Notes: generated from the letters alone by a model not told the origin. DNA of 64,000 nt from Marsupella aquatica (GCA_973895155.1 OZ316898.1:21204001-21268000); one strand, 5' to 3'. Shown: positions 23,556 to 32,981, counted from the stretch's first letter. Made by a program: numbers and translations.

Positions 23556-24989
23556 GTCAAAAGAAGTCGGATGCAGACGCCACTGATGATACAAAGGTTA
23601 CTCCAAAAGCTTCAGAAGCAAATACTGGCGCTTTGCCAGATCCACTTACACCAGTTAATTCTGGAAAATCAGTTGTACCAATCAATGCAACGATTACGAA
23701 GAAGAAAAGCAGGAGGACTCGCAATGCTGGGCAATCAAAAAGGGATTCTCTGGCGGCCACCCGGCTCCAACATGATGTTGGGAATTTTAAATCCAAGGCA
23801 TCTCGTCATTGTTTCGTTGAGACCAGTGTTTAACAAGGAGGAGAAGCCAGAATGGGTTAATGATGCCAGAAAGTGGGGGAAGGACTTAATCAAATCTGGA
23901 TGCCGACTGAAAGGGGTGGTGAGGGGTGGGAAAGAAAGGCCTTTTGGTGTTGACGCTGGTTTTATTTATTTGCCAATTGGGCTAAAACCAACTTTGCTTG
24001 ATAGGAAGGTCCCTAAATGGAATGTTCCCGACTGTACGCTAGCCCAATGTTTTTTCCGGGCAATGGATCCCTTTTTGTCGGATGACGGAATTATTGCGAT
24101 ACTCCATACGGGGGAGTATGATCAGATTTCACAGGTCATCTCAGCATGTCAAGAGTCTAAGAAATTCCAGTGTTTGTGTACACATAATGTTGTCATGAGG
24201 TTCCCCATGTACAAGGCCAAGTCTGATTTACAGGTAAATCTATTGTTATCAATTTCAAAGTTTTGCTAGCGCCAAGCGCTGCTCAAATTATCTGGTGCTC
24301 GATTAGAAATTTTAATCTTTTCCTAGGTACACTACTAATCATACTCTTCATACTTTGCTAGCACCCGACGCTATTACAATTCTTAGGTCCTTACTTGTTG
24401 ATGTTCCCTTTGCAGGTATTCACTTTACGTTTGGATATATTTTGTCGGGTATCATCCAAGGTGTCCCAAAGGATCCTAAGTTCAAACCTCTTTCAAGAAC
24501 AGAGGATCCCTCTATCACAAATCTGATCGGACTTCTGTTTGCAAAGGTGGATACAACTCTCGAGCTTGAATTTTCCGGGAATGCCAAACTACATCCAGGG
24601 TTTATGCAGTCAGTTCTAGAACTAATCACGTGTCCCGGAGATATTGTTCTGGATTGGGCTGTAGGTTCTGGAAGTACATTTGTGGCAGGTGATAATTGTG
24701 GTCGATTTGTAATTGGGCTCAAGAATAGGAAGGAGTTCGTTGAAACCGCTTCAAAAATATTTCTTGACCTTCTAACTCCCAAAGTATCTGAGTCTAAAGC
24801 CCCTCCAAAGCCTGTGCTTGCAAAACAAAAGAGAGACAAACTTAAATCAGTATTAAATTTTGACTCCGAAGATGAGAATGAAGCAGAAGAGGGGGAAGAA
24901 GAAGAGGAGGATCCCAACATTCCTAGACTGTCTCTAATCGGAGAAGATCCGGAATCTAATGGAGGGAGTGACAGCGAAGACTCTTCTGA
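23556..24989 (+). CDS. N4/N6 DNA methyltransferase-like domain (beta-type order)
   Basis: Exon 23556-24233 starts with a Lys/Ser-rich linker. After a frame change near 23745 it enters the enzyme-like part with the strand N-P-R-H-L-V-I-V-S-L. Exon 24416-24989 contains VLDWAVGSGSTFVAG and FVIGLKNRKEFVETA, the SAM-binding 'vLD.f.GSGst..A...R..IG.e....' signature of N4/N6 methyltransferases, followed by a very acidic tail. The SAM motif lies C-terminal to the presumed catalytic part, the beta-class order. I find no (D/N/S)PP(Y/F/W). The best-aligned stretch, at 23967-23981, reads Y-L-P-I-G, so methyl transfer may be lost. A frame offset at the 24234-24415 intron suggests another indel. Confidence 0.6.
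24267..24373. repeat. two palindrome copies inside one intron
   Basis: TAGCGCCAAGCGCTG (24267-24281) and TAGCACCCGACGCTA (24359-24373), both inside the intron 24234-24415. Confidence 0.85.
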
Positions 24990-25134
24990 GTAAGAAACTA
25001 CCGAGTAAGCTCATAAGCTAACCTGGTTTTTATTACGGTCGATTCCCTTCTTCTCTCTTTGATGTCACATTTTTTATTTCCTTTTTTGCAAATATTGTGG
25101 CCGTTGACATAAAATCCAATATTCTCCTCCTCAG

Positions 25135-25429
25135 GTCAGACTGGAATCTTCGCCGGCGTTTCCAACTTAGACGAAAAGTAGCTAGGCGATATATTGAAAC
25201 TCCCGACAAACCATTTGTCTTACCTTCCTATGCTAAAAATGTTGTTAGAAGAGTTGACAGTGTGCGGACCTTGCACTAGGAGAATAAAGGCTTGAGATTA
25301 AGGAGGGGGTTTGATAGAAAATTTATGCGGAACCGATTTGTGGATGATATGGCCAAGAGCAAATGTTTAGACATCGAGGCAAAATCTACCGATAGGTCCG
25401 AATCAAGTGAATCGGAGTGCTCAGATTAA
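25135..25429 (+). CDS. basic C-terminal exon of the ParB-methyltransferase gene
   Basis: The acceptor CTCCTCAG ends at 25134 and joins the preceding exon in frame (E then S-D-W-N-L-R-R-R). The product is very basic, then meets a TAG at 25277-25279. The same frame continues E-N-K-G-L-R-L-R-R and ends in a Ser/Glu-rich tail at TAA 25427-25429. The character of the sequence after the TAG shows it was coding until recently. Confidence 0.6.
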
Positions 25430-25493
25430 CTTGGATCTCTATTGTGTATTTTGGGTGTAACGATGATTGTGGCTCATCTATGAATGAGCGGAC

Positions 25494-26170
25494 TAGTGCC
25501 CGGCGCTAGTATGGTCACCTTCCCAATAGACACTATTTGCGTTGTTTGCAAAATGTGTTGATGAGTTCAATCGGATCTTGCATATGGCTACAGCTTAATT
25601 GATCTATCTCTTATAGATTATTCGATAGATGTCTTAGCCATTTTTGTCATCGCTTGTCTGTAGATCTGACAAGTGACGCTAGTTTACCATCCGGTCGTAT
25701 CAAGCAAGAGGCGTTGCTTTTTGAATTTTGCAATCCTTCCATTTACGATGTGGACACCTCGGATCATTTTGAACTTTTGTAAGCGCCTGGCGCTACCATT
25801 TTACTAAACTAATTTTCTATCACAAGACTTCGTGGATTGTGTATTGGCGTTGGATGTGCAAATTGGTTGGATTTGGTTCGTCGGTACCCGACTCTGCCAA
25901 AGAGGTGTGGAGAGAATGCCATCCTTGGCATTTATCAATCCTCGTGAGAATGGTTTTACTCCCAACACAGCCACATTGATGGCTGGCATCGAGGACGACA
26001 ACGGTTCTTCCACAACTAAGAGAACTAGCGCCCGGCGCTAGTGTGCTCACTTGCCCAACGGAGGCACCTAACTTATTTTGGCAGTACCTGGTGCGAGCCT
26101 ATGCTTTCTGGGAATTCCTGGATTTAAATGTATAGTTCCCATAAGCTTATTAAACAAGCACCTGGCGCTA
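25494..26170. repeat. five palindrome copies downstream of the methyltransferase gene
   Basis: TAGTGCCCGGCGCTA (25494), AAGCGCCTGGCGCTA (25781), TAGCGCCCGGCGCTA (26026), CAGTACCTGGTGCGA (26082, weak) and AAGCACCTGGCGCTA (26156). Changes from consensus are mainly C-to-T or G-to-A. Confidence 0.85.
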
Positions 26171-26277
26171 TTCTCGACCATTTTTCCTGCATTCGACTCG
26201 AATCTTCTAAACGTCCTATTTTGAATGTCAAGTATTTTGTTCACACCAAAAAAAATTCTGACATTCTTCGCTGAAGT

Positions 26278-26381
26278 TTTCTATATTCGGTTTCCTATTT
26301 CCTATCATCGGTTCCTGTTTTGGGTTTCCTATTTTCCTGTTTCCTATTTTCCTGTTTCCTGTTTTCCTATTTCCTGTCTTA
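26278..26381 (+). repeat. TTTCCTGT/TTTCCTAT tract
   Basis: Irregular tandem repeats of TTCCTATTTTCCTGTT-like words, nearly pure pyrimidine on the plus strand. A shorter relative lies at 59350-59361. Confidence 0.8.
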
Positions 26382-26431
26382 TGTAAATACCCCGATCTTT
26401 TCAGCCACTCACACTTGCTGAAGAGCGCACC

Positions 26432-27521
26432 TTGTTGGCGAGGGGGGAGGGAGCTGCAGCTACATCCATTTCACCACCAGGTGCTGCTGACATTTCACAG
26501 GGAGTTGTTTCTCCTAAGCTGCTTGAGAATTTTACCTCGGGTATGGCACAACGGATTCTTACAACTTCACTTTTCAGTTGCCATGATTTACAACTGGATG
26601 CTAGAGCTGTCATCAGAGCGCTAGAGGGTTCACTGCATTCTTTATCAACCCTTGTGACACCGGTTTTGGAGGTCCAATCTCATGTACATACTGGACCTTC
26701 TTCTTCTCCATTACATGCTTCCACTAGTTTGGCTATCCCAGTACCGATTTCCAGTGGTAGAGATGACAATATTGCTGCAGATTGTGTGACCAGAGCTACA
26801 CTTGATTTTGGTCATGCTGCTCCATCTTTCCTGACTATGCTGTTGAGTGGAAAGACCGTGGACACTAACTCCCTTCACAAGGTACCTCATCATTTGCCAA
26901 AAGTGGTGCCTAGCGATAGGACTTCAGTTTCTACCACCATTGCTATTGTTGACAATAGGAATTCAGCGATCAAGTTGGAGGGTCACACTCCTCAGGTGGT
27001 CATGCTAGACACAGGCGCTCAACCAGTGATCTTGGGCATTCAATTTGCCAAGAAGATGGGACTGCTGATTGATCATTTATAGCAATCTAGGTGACACATT
27101 CGGACTGCTAGTGGCACTGTGGAGGATGTGTTGGGTGAGAGTTCTACTTTAGTTACTCACTCTTACTTTTAATGGAGGTATAGACCAGGAGCTTCATTTC
27201 CCAGTCAAATGCTTGGTTACAAATGCCACTACGTATGATGTGCTCATTGGCCAGGAGGCTTTGTTCCCACCAGGTTTCACCATTGACAATTGGCATGAGC
27301 ATGCATACTACAAAGTTGATTGGCATATTGATGGCTCACACTTGGGCTACATTCCCCTTGATCTACATGGTGCCCATACAACCATGGTTCACCATTGTAT
27401 TTTGAAAGAAGTGCACACAGCTACCTACGTCAACCACCCATTGCAGGATTGGACTGAGGAGGATGACGATGAGGTGGCTGCTAGCTGCACATGCTACTGC
27501 ACCTATAGCAGCACTTTCTAG
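26432..27521 (+). pseudogene. retroelement gag-like region and aspartic protease
   Basis: The frame 26432-27082 has a Ser/Pro-rich leader and then VVMLDTGAQPVILG, the D-T-G active-site loop of retroviral-type aspartic proteases. It meets a stop near 27080. A second frame (27213-27521) holds the protease C-terminal part (YDVLIGQEALFPPGF, the 'lIG.d.L' strand) and a His-rich stretch. It leads directly into the cytosine methyltransferase-like frame, so the two were fused. Stops and frame changes make it inactive. Confidence 0.75.
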
Positions 27522-27987
27522 CAAAATGGATCATCAACCAGAGGTGGTACAACGGCTTCAAGCAGCCCATGGACCTTTGGTGGCTGCATTGTGCAAGTTT
27601 GAAGATCTTGGGCAGCATAATGGACAGCCAATAACCCCAATCTTGAGCGCACCAGTTACATGGACTCCTGCTCCGGATGGCCTTACATTGCTTGAGCTTT
27701 TTGGTGGCATTTCTACAGGCCCGAAAGCTCTCCTACAGTCCGGCATGGTGGTGAAGCAGTACATCTACTTGGATATTGATCCAGGTGCAAGGCAAGTGGC
27801 TGAATCCCGTCTGCTGGAATTTTCAGAGCAATTTCCCCAGCAGTTTCCACATAGTGCATGGAAGTCTGCATTTTCTTTCTTCCCTCTAGATATCCAGCTT
27901 GTCCAGCACCGGCACTTAACCCTTCTTGGCTCCCTTGATTTGATCATAGCTGGTTGGGAATGCCAACTAAGGGTTTTCAACTTGTTG
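27463..27987 (+). pseudogene. retroelement-borne C5 cytosine methyltransferase-like domain, truncated
   Basis: The frame contains LTLLELFGGISTGPKALLQ, matching motif I of C5 DNA methyltransferases (SAM-binding 'LFaGiGg'), then YIYLDIDPGARQVAESR, matching motif II with its acidic ribose-binding residue, and DLIIAGWECQ, matching motif IV where the catalytic Cys normally sits in P-C-Q. Here the Cys is kept but Pro is replaced by Glu. The domain is cut just after this motif by a 133-bp repeat block at 27988. It follows an aspartic protease, as in the methyltransferase-carrying retrotransposons reported from charophytes and dinoflagellates. Confidence 0.75.
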
Positions 27988-28120
27988 TGCGCATACACAT
28001 CGCTACACAACATACATCGCTTGTCACACACATCCAAACATATCCACAATGCAGCATCACAAACACAAGCGACTGGAATACAAGTGGAACTCATGTCCAC
28101 ACATGTCCAAAACCCACAAT
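27988..28120. repeat. 133-bp direct repeat, left copy
   Basis: It begins TGCGCATACACATCGC and ends CCCACAAT. The right copy is 28455-28587; both are 133 bp and differ at only a few positions. The pair could be terminal repeats of a small (0.6 kb) nonautonomous element inserted in the methyltransferase domain, but no TSD is clear. Confidence 0.85.
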
Positions 28121-28454
28121 AATCTTCACAAGAAATTGGCACAACGATCCCGGTCAACAATACCCCATCGATCCTGCATCAATCCGATCACACATGTATG
28201 TCGAGCCAACGCACCTTGCACTCAAGGAATCCACGCTACATAGAGAGAGCTCTCAGCCACCATAGCCACCACAAAAGCTCCCCTCTCCAAGGCTCAACAT
28301 TGAAAGATAACCTTTCAATGCCTCACAAGAGAGAACTACCCCCTCACACAAACCTAATGGAACCCTATCGGCTCCAATAGCACATATACAAAACGTACAT
28401 ACTCAACTAGCACTATATATTACAACGACATCTAGAATGGTGTGACAACTATCA
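28121..28454. other. sequence between the two 133-bp direct repeats
   Basis: 334 bases without a convincing coding frame. If the flanking repeats are terminal repeats, this is the interior of a miniature element. I see neither a primer-binding site just after the left repeat nor a polypurine tract before the right one. Confidence 0.4.
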
Positions 28455-28587
28455 TGCGCATACACATCGCTACACAACATACATCGCTTGTCACACACAT
28501 CCAAATATATCCACAATGCAACATCACAAACACAAGCGAATGGAATACAAGTGGAACTCATGTCCACATATGTCCAAAACCCACAAT
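28455..28587. repeat. 133-bp direct repeat, right copy
   Basis: Almost identical to 27988-28120; the few differences seen are mainly transitions. Confidence 0.85.
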
Positions 28588-28696
28588 CGCCCCCCTAGCT
28601 GGGAGTAAGGTCCCCTAACTCTAGCTAGCCATGAGTTCTACAAGGCTGATATACACCTTTTTAAGTGTGAAGATCAGGAGGCCGGGTCAAGTGAGC

Positions 28697-28717
28697 CCCT
28701 AAACCCTAAACCCTAAA
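28697..28717 (+). repeat. interstitial telomere-type repeat, three CCCTAAA units
   Basis: Three perfect CCCTAAA units in tandem. This is the Arabidopsis-type telomere unit (TTTAGGG on the other strand). The run is too short to be a telomere; it could be a repaired break or a chance motif. Confidence 0.75.
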
Positions 28718-28765
28718 CCTGCAATCCATATTGGCCAAGAGAACACAAATGATACCTAGTCGGCT

Positions 28766-28942
28766 TCACCAACACTGAGGACACAACCATGATCCACTAG
28801 GAATCACTTGCAATGGTGGTGTCAAACATGACATGTGCCATCCTCTAGAACACTTATCACAAATCAACATAGTAGCTGCTCCCTGAGCAGATCCACATGA
28901 CATACATTTCAAGCCAGCACAAACATGTGCCAGGGGGTATGG
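28766..28942 (-). CDS. PHD zinc finger fragment
   Basis: The minus-strand frame encodes C-x2-C near residue 20, then LICDKCSRGWHMSCL and SGSWLCPQC, a C4-H-C3 PHD finger with the conserved Trp before the last Cys pair. PHD fingers read histone tails. The upstream part is cut off by the outer A LTR (28943-59014); across that insertion the frame would resume at 59020 on the minus strand. It may belong to a retroelement or a chromatin gene. Its source protein is unknown. Confidence 0.7.
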   Translation of the reverse strand, partial: PYPLAHVCAGLKCMSCGSAQGAATMLICDKCSRGWHMSCLTPPLQVIPSGSWLCPQCW

Positions 28943-29508
28943 TGTGGTGCGTCCCATGGCTCCCCAAACCCAAGAAAACTCCCTTGCTTAAGCCGACTCC
29001 CGCAAGTTTCGTCCTTGGCCAGGCCGTTTCCGTGGCTTAGCGGCATGGGACCCTGCTAACTCTCCTTCTACTACTATTAACATTTTACACACATATACTG
29101 GACAGATCCTTCATTGGGTCATGAGATACTTAGCCGACCTATTCTAGGCTGTGACGCTGCTGGTACGGTGAGTAATGAGTAATTCAGTCTAGACCGCGCT
29201 TAGCACGCGCGTTAGGGGTATCTTAGGCCGCTATTATTAGCATAACAATAGTATTTAGGTAACCATTATGAGTAGGAAATCATTAGTCAATAAGGGGAAT
29301 TCATGTTTGGACTGGCGGCGTGTCGCCACTCGCATGCCCGGGTTGCGAGCGTGGAGAGGCCCCTCCCTCGGGTCCGTATAATGATCTTAGGGAAGCAGCC
29401 ACTGACACGCGCTGACTCAGACCGGCGGAGTGGCCGGTACACTACAAGCGTGAACGGTTTAGCCCATAGGCAAGGAGGAGACGTCGGGCAATCGACAAGC
29501 CCTCAAGG

Positions 29509-29517
29509 TATAAAAAG
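29509..29517 (+). promoter_or_regulatory. TATA box of the B 5' LTR
   Basis: TATAAAAAG in a GC-rich U3-like region; the same box is at 48883-48891 in the 3' LTR. It lies about 100 bases upstream of the LTR ORF start. Confidence 0.75.
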
Positions 29518-29616
29518 GGAGCCGACCCTTTGTAGTGCACCAGTCCATCAGTCCACGCGCCAGCTTTGACCCCAGCTCTCTCGTTCTCTCTTAGTCGCCA
29601 CTGCTATCTCCTCTGA

Positions 29617-32257
29617 ATGTCACACACGATTCTCTCCAGTTTGGCCATTCAATTCTGGACTCAGTTCCTATCTACCCGGAAGACACTTGGCCGACTCATT
29701 GAAACACGCCAACCCGCGCCGATACGAAATCGAACACGAGTACGAGAGAGCCATCTGCCTAGCAGGACGACACCACTATATCCTTAACTTTGACTACCCA
29801 TCTCAGAGCGAGCTCTACCGACCAGCAGAGGTATCTAGGTACTTCTTCAATGGAGACAAATATATCGGTTTCTGGGAAGCATTGCTTCAGCTTCCGGACA
29901 AGGTCTTCAATATCTCGGGTACGATCAACTTGCAACGACATCACTTCGACCACATCCCTGCTCAGGTTCGGGCTATCATCAACAGCGAGTCCAACACTAC
30001 CCGTTTGACAAGGCCATCTGCACTTGCTTTGAAGAACTTCTACCAGCACCTGCAGAGCTTCATGGGAACTAGACCCTCAACCGCCGGTGCCAGCCTAGTT
30101 GACCCCATACCCGTACCCGCACCAACATAGATTCAGGCTCAACTTCAGTCTCCGCCTCAGCCTCAGTCTAGCCAACCCCCACCGCTGATCGCCCCGCCAG
30201 TACAAGTACGCTCCGTCATCAACACTGTGGACCTTAGCGACGACGACGAGGCTACCCCACCCTTGCTCAAGCGGCCCAGAGGAGCAAACACTCAGGGGCC
30301 GATACTACATTGTCCCCTCCCCATGCTCGGACCCAAGGAGCGGCTCCAGCAGACAACACGGTGACCATGGCCGCCCCGGGCCCAATACTAACGGCGGTAG
30401 CACTACCTATGCCCGATCGAGAGGATGGGGAGGTGTCACCCTCCCCGAGCCAGTCACGGGGGAAGAAGAGGAAGGAACCCGCCGCTGCATCCGGGTTACC
30501 ATTGGCCATGGTAGCAGCAGCCAAGGTGACAATGCACCAAATGGGGGAAAATGTGCATAAAAACATCCTCCATCCCAAGCATGCGGTGTACCTGAAGTCT
30601 CAGGGATTTGAGCACCTCGCTTCTCTCCCTGGAACACTTGCAGGTCTACGGGGAGGACATGACGGAATTCGTCAAGAATTATGATGACGCACGTCAACAT
30701 ACTCGGCTGCGGGGAATGAATATGTCCCTTGCGGAAGAACGGCTCAAGATGATCTTTGGGTTACCCGAAGGTGACCACCAAGTTGAATCACAGGCTCCCG
30801 GGGGTAAGGGAGCCAAGTACCAATCCTCCAGTTTTTCCTCCGAGGGAGCAGTGGACAACAGGTTCGTGATGAGGACCTGCCTCATCCCTGAGATAGTTGA
30901 GCGACTGGAGTTCCAAAGATACGCCCTCCACATGATGGAACCCTGGGGGGAGATCTCCGCTGCCCAGGTTATCCAAGTCGAGAACTATTGACCTAGGAAG
31001 TGGGCGTCGTACTTCGCTAAGAAATTCCATGAAGAGATGGAGCGGCAAAGAAAGACGCTATACATTGGCGGGAAGGCGTATTTTGCTAGCCACATTGAGA
31101 TCATTCTCAAGTGGTACGCTCGGTTTGATCGACGAACCCTTCCCCGTGTCAATGTTACAAAGCTGGTCCCAGCTAGGTGGGTTTTCCCGGCCTTGGAGAG
31201 ACGGCCCCAACCTGAGGCCCAAAGTCCAGCGGACACGCAGGCTTCACCCACCCCACCTCCACAAGTAGCTGTAGTCGTGACCGAGGAGGTACCAGATGGG
31301 TCGGTAATCGCAACCGTAGATGCGATCCAACAGGCCGGGCCAAGTACAGAAGTTGGTACAACGGAGGCCTTACTCGAGCCCGGGTCTCCCAAAGACCCAC
31401 CGGTGGCTATTCCGGAGAACCGAACATTGCTGCAGGAGGACACTCCAACCCCTTCCAACACTACGTCCCCAGGGCTGGATGTCACTGCCCCGGCCCCCGC
31501 GCGTGTTGACGTCTGCCCATGCCCAACTCCGGACAGGCACAACCTGGACCACCCGGAACTCTTCATACTGGGCAGATTTTTGAACGGGCTTCTGGGAGAT
31601 TTCTCTCATCAAATTGCCCGGGATATCGGGGAGCTCATGGCCCGGAAGGTAGCCTGTTTCTTCAATCAGGAGTTGGTTTCCGCAATAAAGGCAGGTCGGG
31701 CCCAGTCAGAGGCCCTTCAGAGGATAGAGCGGTATCGGGTGGAGTCCGTATACTTAAAGAACAAAGTTGCGGCTCAAGAGGCTGAGCTTCTGCAACTACG
31801 ACCCAAAGTTGCAGCCGCCGATGAGTTGTTAGCGAAGGCGCACGACCTTACCGCCCTAGCCAAACAGGCCAAAGCTGGGAACAAAGCCGAGATTGCACCA
31901 CTCCGGAACCAGATTGACAGTTTGAAGAATCAAACTGTCATCTGGCAGAAAGACCTGGAGGAGGCCAAAGAATGGGCCCAGCGGGACACTGTGGAGATAG
32001 CCATGCTACAAGCCAAAGTGGCATGGCTCCAAACTAAAGCCGAGAAGCAGGACCAGCTGGTGGGCAAGCTGACGAGCAACGCCCAGCAGCTGGAGGAGGC
32101 ATGCCAAGAGGCAGCGAAGGAGACGGACGCGGCGAAGTGAGAGAACAAATCTTTGCTGGACCAGGTCCAGCTCCTCAAGGCGGACAACGACAGACTTCGT
32201 AAGCAGTGGGATGGCCGCTCCCACTCGGGCGGCTCTGGCAAGCGTGCCAGGCATTAG
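29617..32257 (+). pseudogene. LTR-encoded protein of element B, 5' LTR copy
   Basis: ATG at 29617 is followed by collinear frames to TAG 32255-32257, about 880 codons. The product has a globular N-terminal part (to about 30100), a Pro/Gln-rich linker with V-D-L-S-D-D-D-E (SUMO-interaction-like), a second globular part with an I-F-G-L-P-E-G stretch (about 30750), a Pro-rich linker (31200-31550) and a C-terminal coiled coil (about 31700-32200). Lesions: an extra C near 29674 relative to the 3' LTR copy, TAG near 30128, a deletion near 30645, TGA 30989-30991 (also in the other LTR) and TGA near 32139. No enzyme motif is seen. The layout parallels the A LTR ORF. Confidence 0.75.
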
Positions 32258-32965
32258 CGGCGGAGTACGAATAGAATAGGGTTAGGAATAGCTAAATCAG
32301 GCTATGGGGACAGGAACCTGCCCTAGTTAGAGCAGCACCGCCATGTTGTCCAGCCTGCGTAGGTTAGGATCTTCTAATAAGACAACCATTTTTTGGCCTG
32401 ACAGTCAGATTAGTTAGGACCTAAGTCAGCAAATCTTCGGGCGGGAGGACACTCCGTTCCTCGGCCCTTAGTATTTAGTGCACCCCTCGGTAGAGGCAGG
32501 GGGGTTTTAGTCTCAGAGTCGGACATCCATGGTATGTGCAGGGAGTCTCGACCTCTGGGAGTGAAAGGGTACCAAGGGGAGGGGGTAGGACTAAGCTCGT
32601 CGGGCAAGTGCGGAGCCGGGCTCCGTTGTAGTGTACACCCTCGGCCTTGAACCTGTTCATTCCGGAGTTGTCGGGTCAACCAAGTGTACGCATATGTCCC
32701 CTGTGTAGTAAAATCCTTTCCCATTATTTCCTTCGTGTAAATTGAGATTGTATGCTTGTGCGCGTGTATGTGTGTGTGAATCTCGTGTATAGGTGACAAC
32801 GCCGGGCTGAACGCACTACCTGAGTCATGCACGGGGTGCAGCTTGCGGGTATGTGGTTGCGAGCACGGGTTGAGGACCTGTATCATTGAATCCGGATCGA
32901 GGGCGGACAGCACGAAGGCTTAGAAGTCCTTAAGCCGGGGTCGATCCTGCTATTGACTAAGGTAC

Positions 32966-32981
32966 GTTCCGGCGGCGGAAC
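32966..32981 (+). repeat. shared LTR hairpin, B 5' LTR
   Basis: GTTCCG-GCGG-CGGAAC: relative to family A the outermost pair is G-C instead of A-T, with both partners changed. It is followed by ACAAACCATACCTAGG. Confidence 0.8.

Larger units (their letters stand above)
18844..25429 (+). pseudogene. ParB-like plus N4/N6 DNA methyltransferase-like gene, multi-exon
   Basis: The coding pieces are: 18844-19501 (N-terminal region and first half of the ParB-like domain), 21723-21974 (second half, GNHR motif), 22104 to about 22536, about 22540-23430, 23556-24233 (methyltransferase front part), 24416-24989 (SAM-binding motif and acidic tail) and 25135-25429 (basic and Ser-rich C-terminus). Several GT-AG introns are clear: 21975-22103, 23431-23555, 24234-24415, 24990-25134. 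Lesions are TGA 19171-19173, TAG 19273-19275, a frame change in a T run near 19345, solo LTR D inside the ParB-like domain, frame changes near 22540 and 23745, and TAG 25277-25279, after which the frame stays open 50 codons to TAA 25427-25429. ParB-methyltransferase fusions are familiar from phages and bacterial mobile DNA. Here introns and neighbours make it a resident eukaryotic gene or transposon cargo. It is probably no longer functional. Confidence 0.65.
25430..26431. other. noncoding flank with five palindrome copies and a pyrimidine-rich tract
   Basis: No convincing coding frame. It holds palindrome copies at 25494, 25781, 26026, 26082 (weak) and 26156, then a pyrimidine-rich tract, then TGTAAATACCCC at 26382-26393 shortly before the protease-methyltransferase ORF. 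The last part may be the LTR or leader of that element, since a similar arrangement appears at 59177-59376. Confidence 0.5.

Noticed and set aside
18844-25429. Bacterial or phage contamination as source of the ParB-methyltransferase gene
   Set aside because: Several GT-AG introns, eukaryotic-type acidic and basic tails, and an inserted LTR of a family related to the window's retrotransposons place it in the nuclear genome.
15799-26170. The palindromes as a CRISPR-like array
   Set aside because: Spacing is irregular (tens to thousands of bases), copies lie in introns, and the host is eukaryotic.
28944-29149. Separate small LTR relic left of element B
   Set aside because: It is the left end of the outer A LTR; the sequence resumes at 52538 with a shared TSD.
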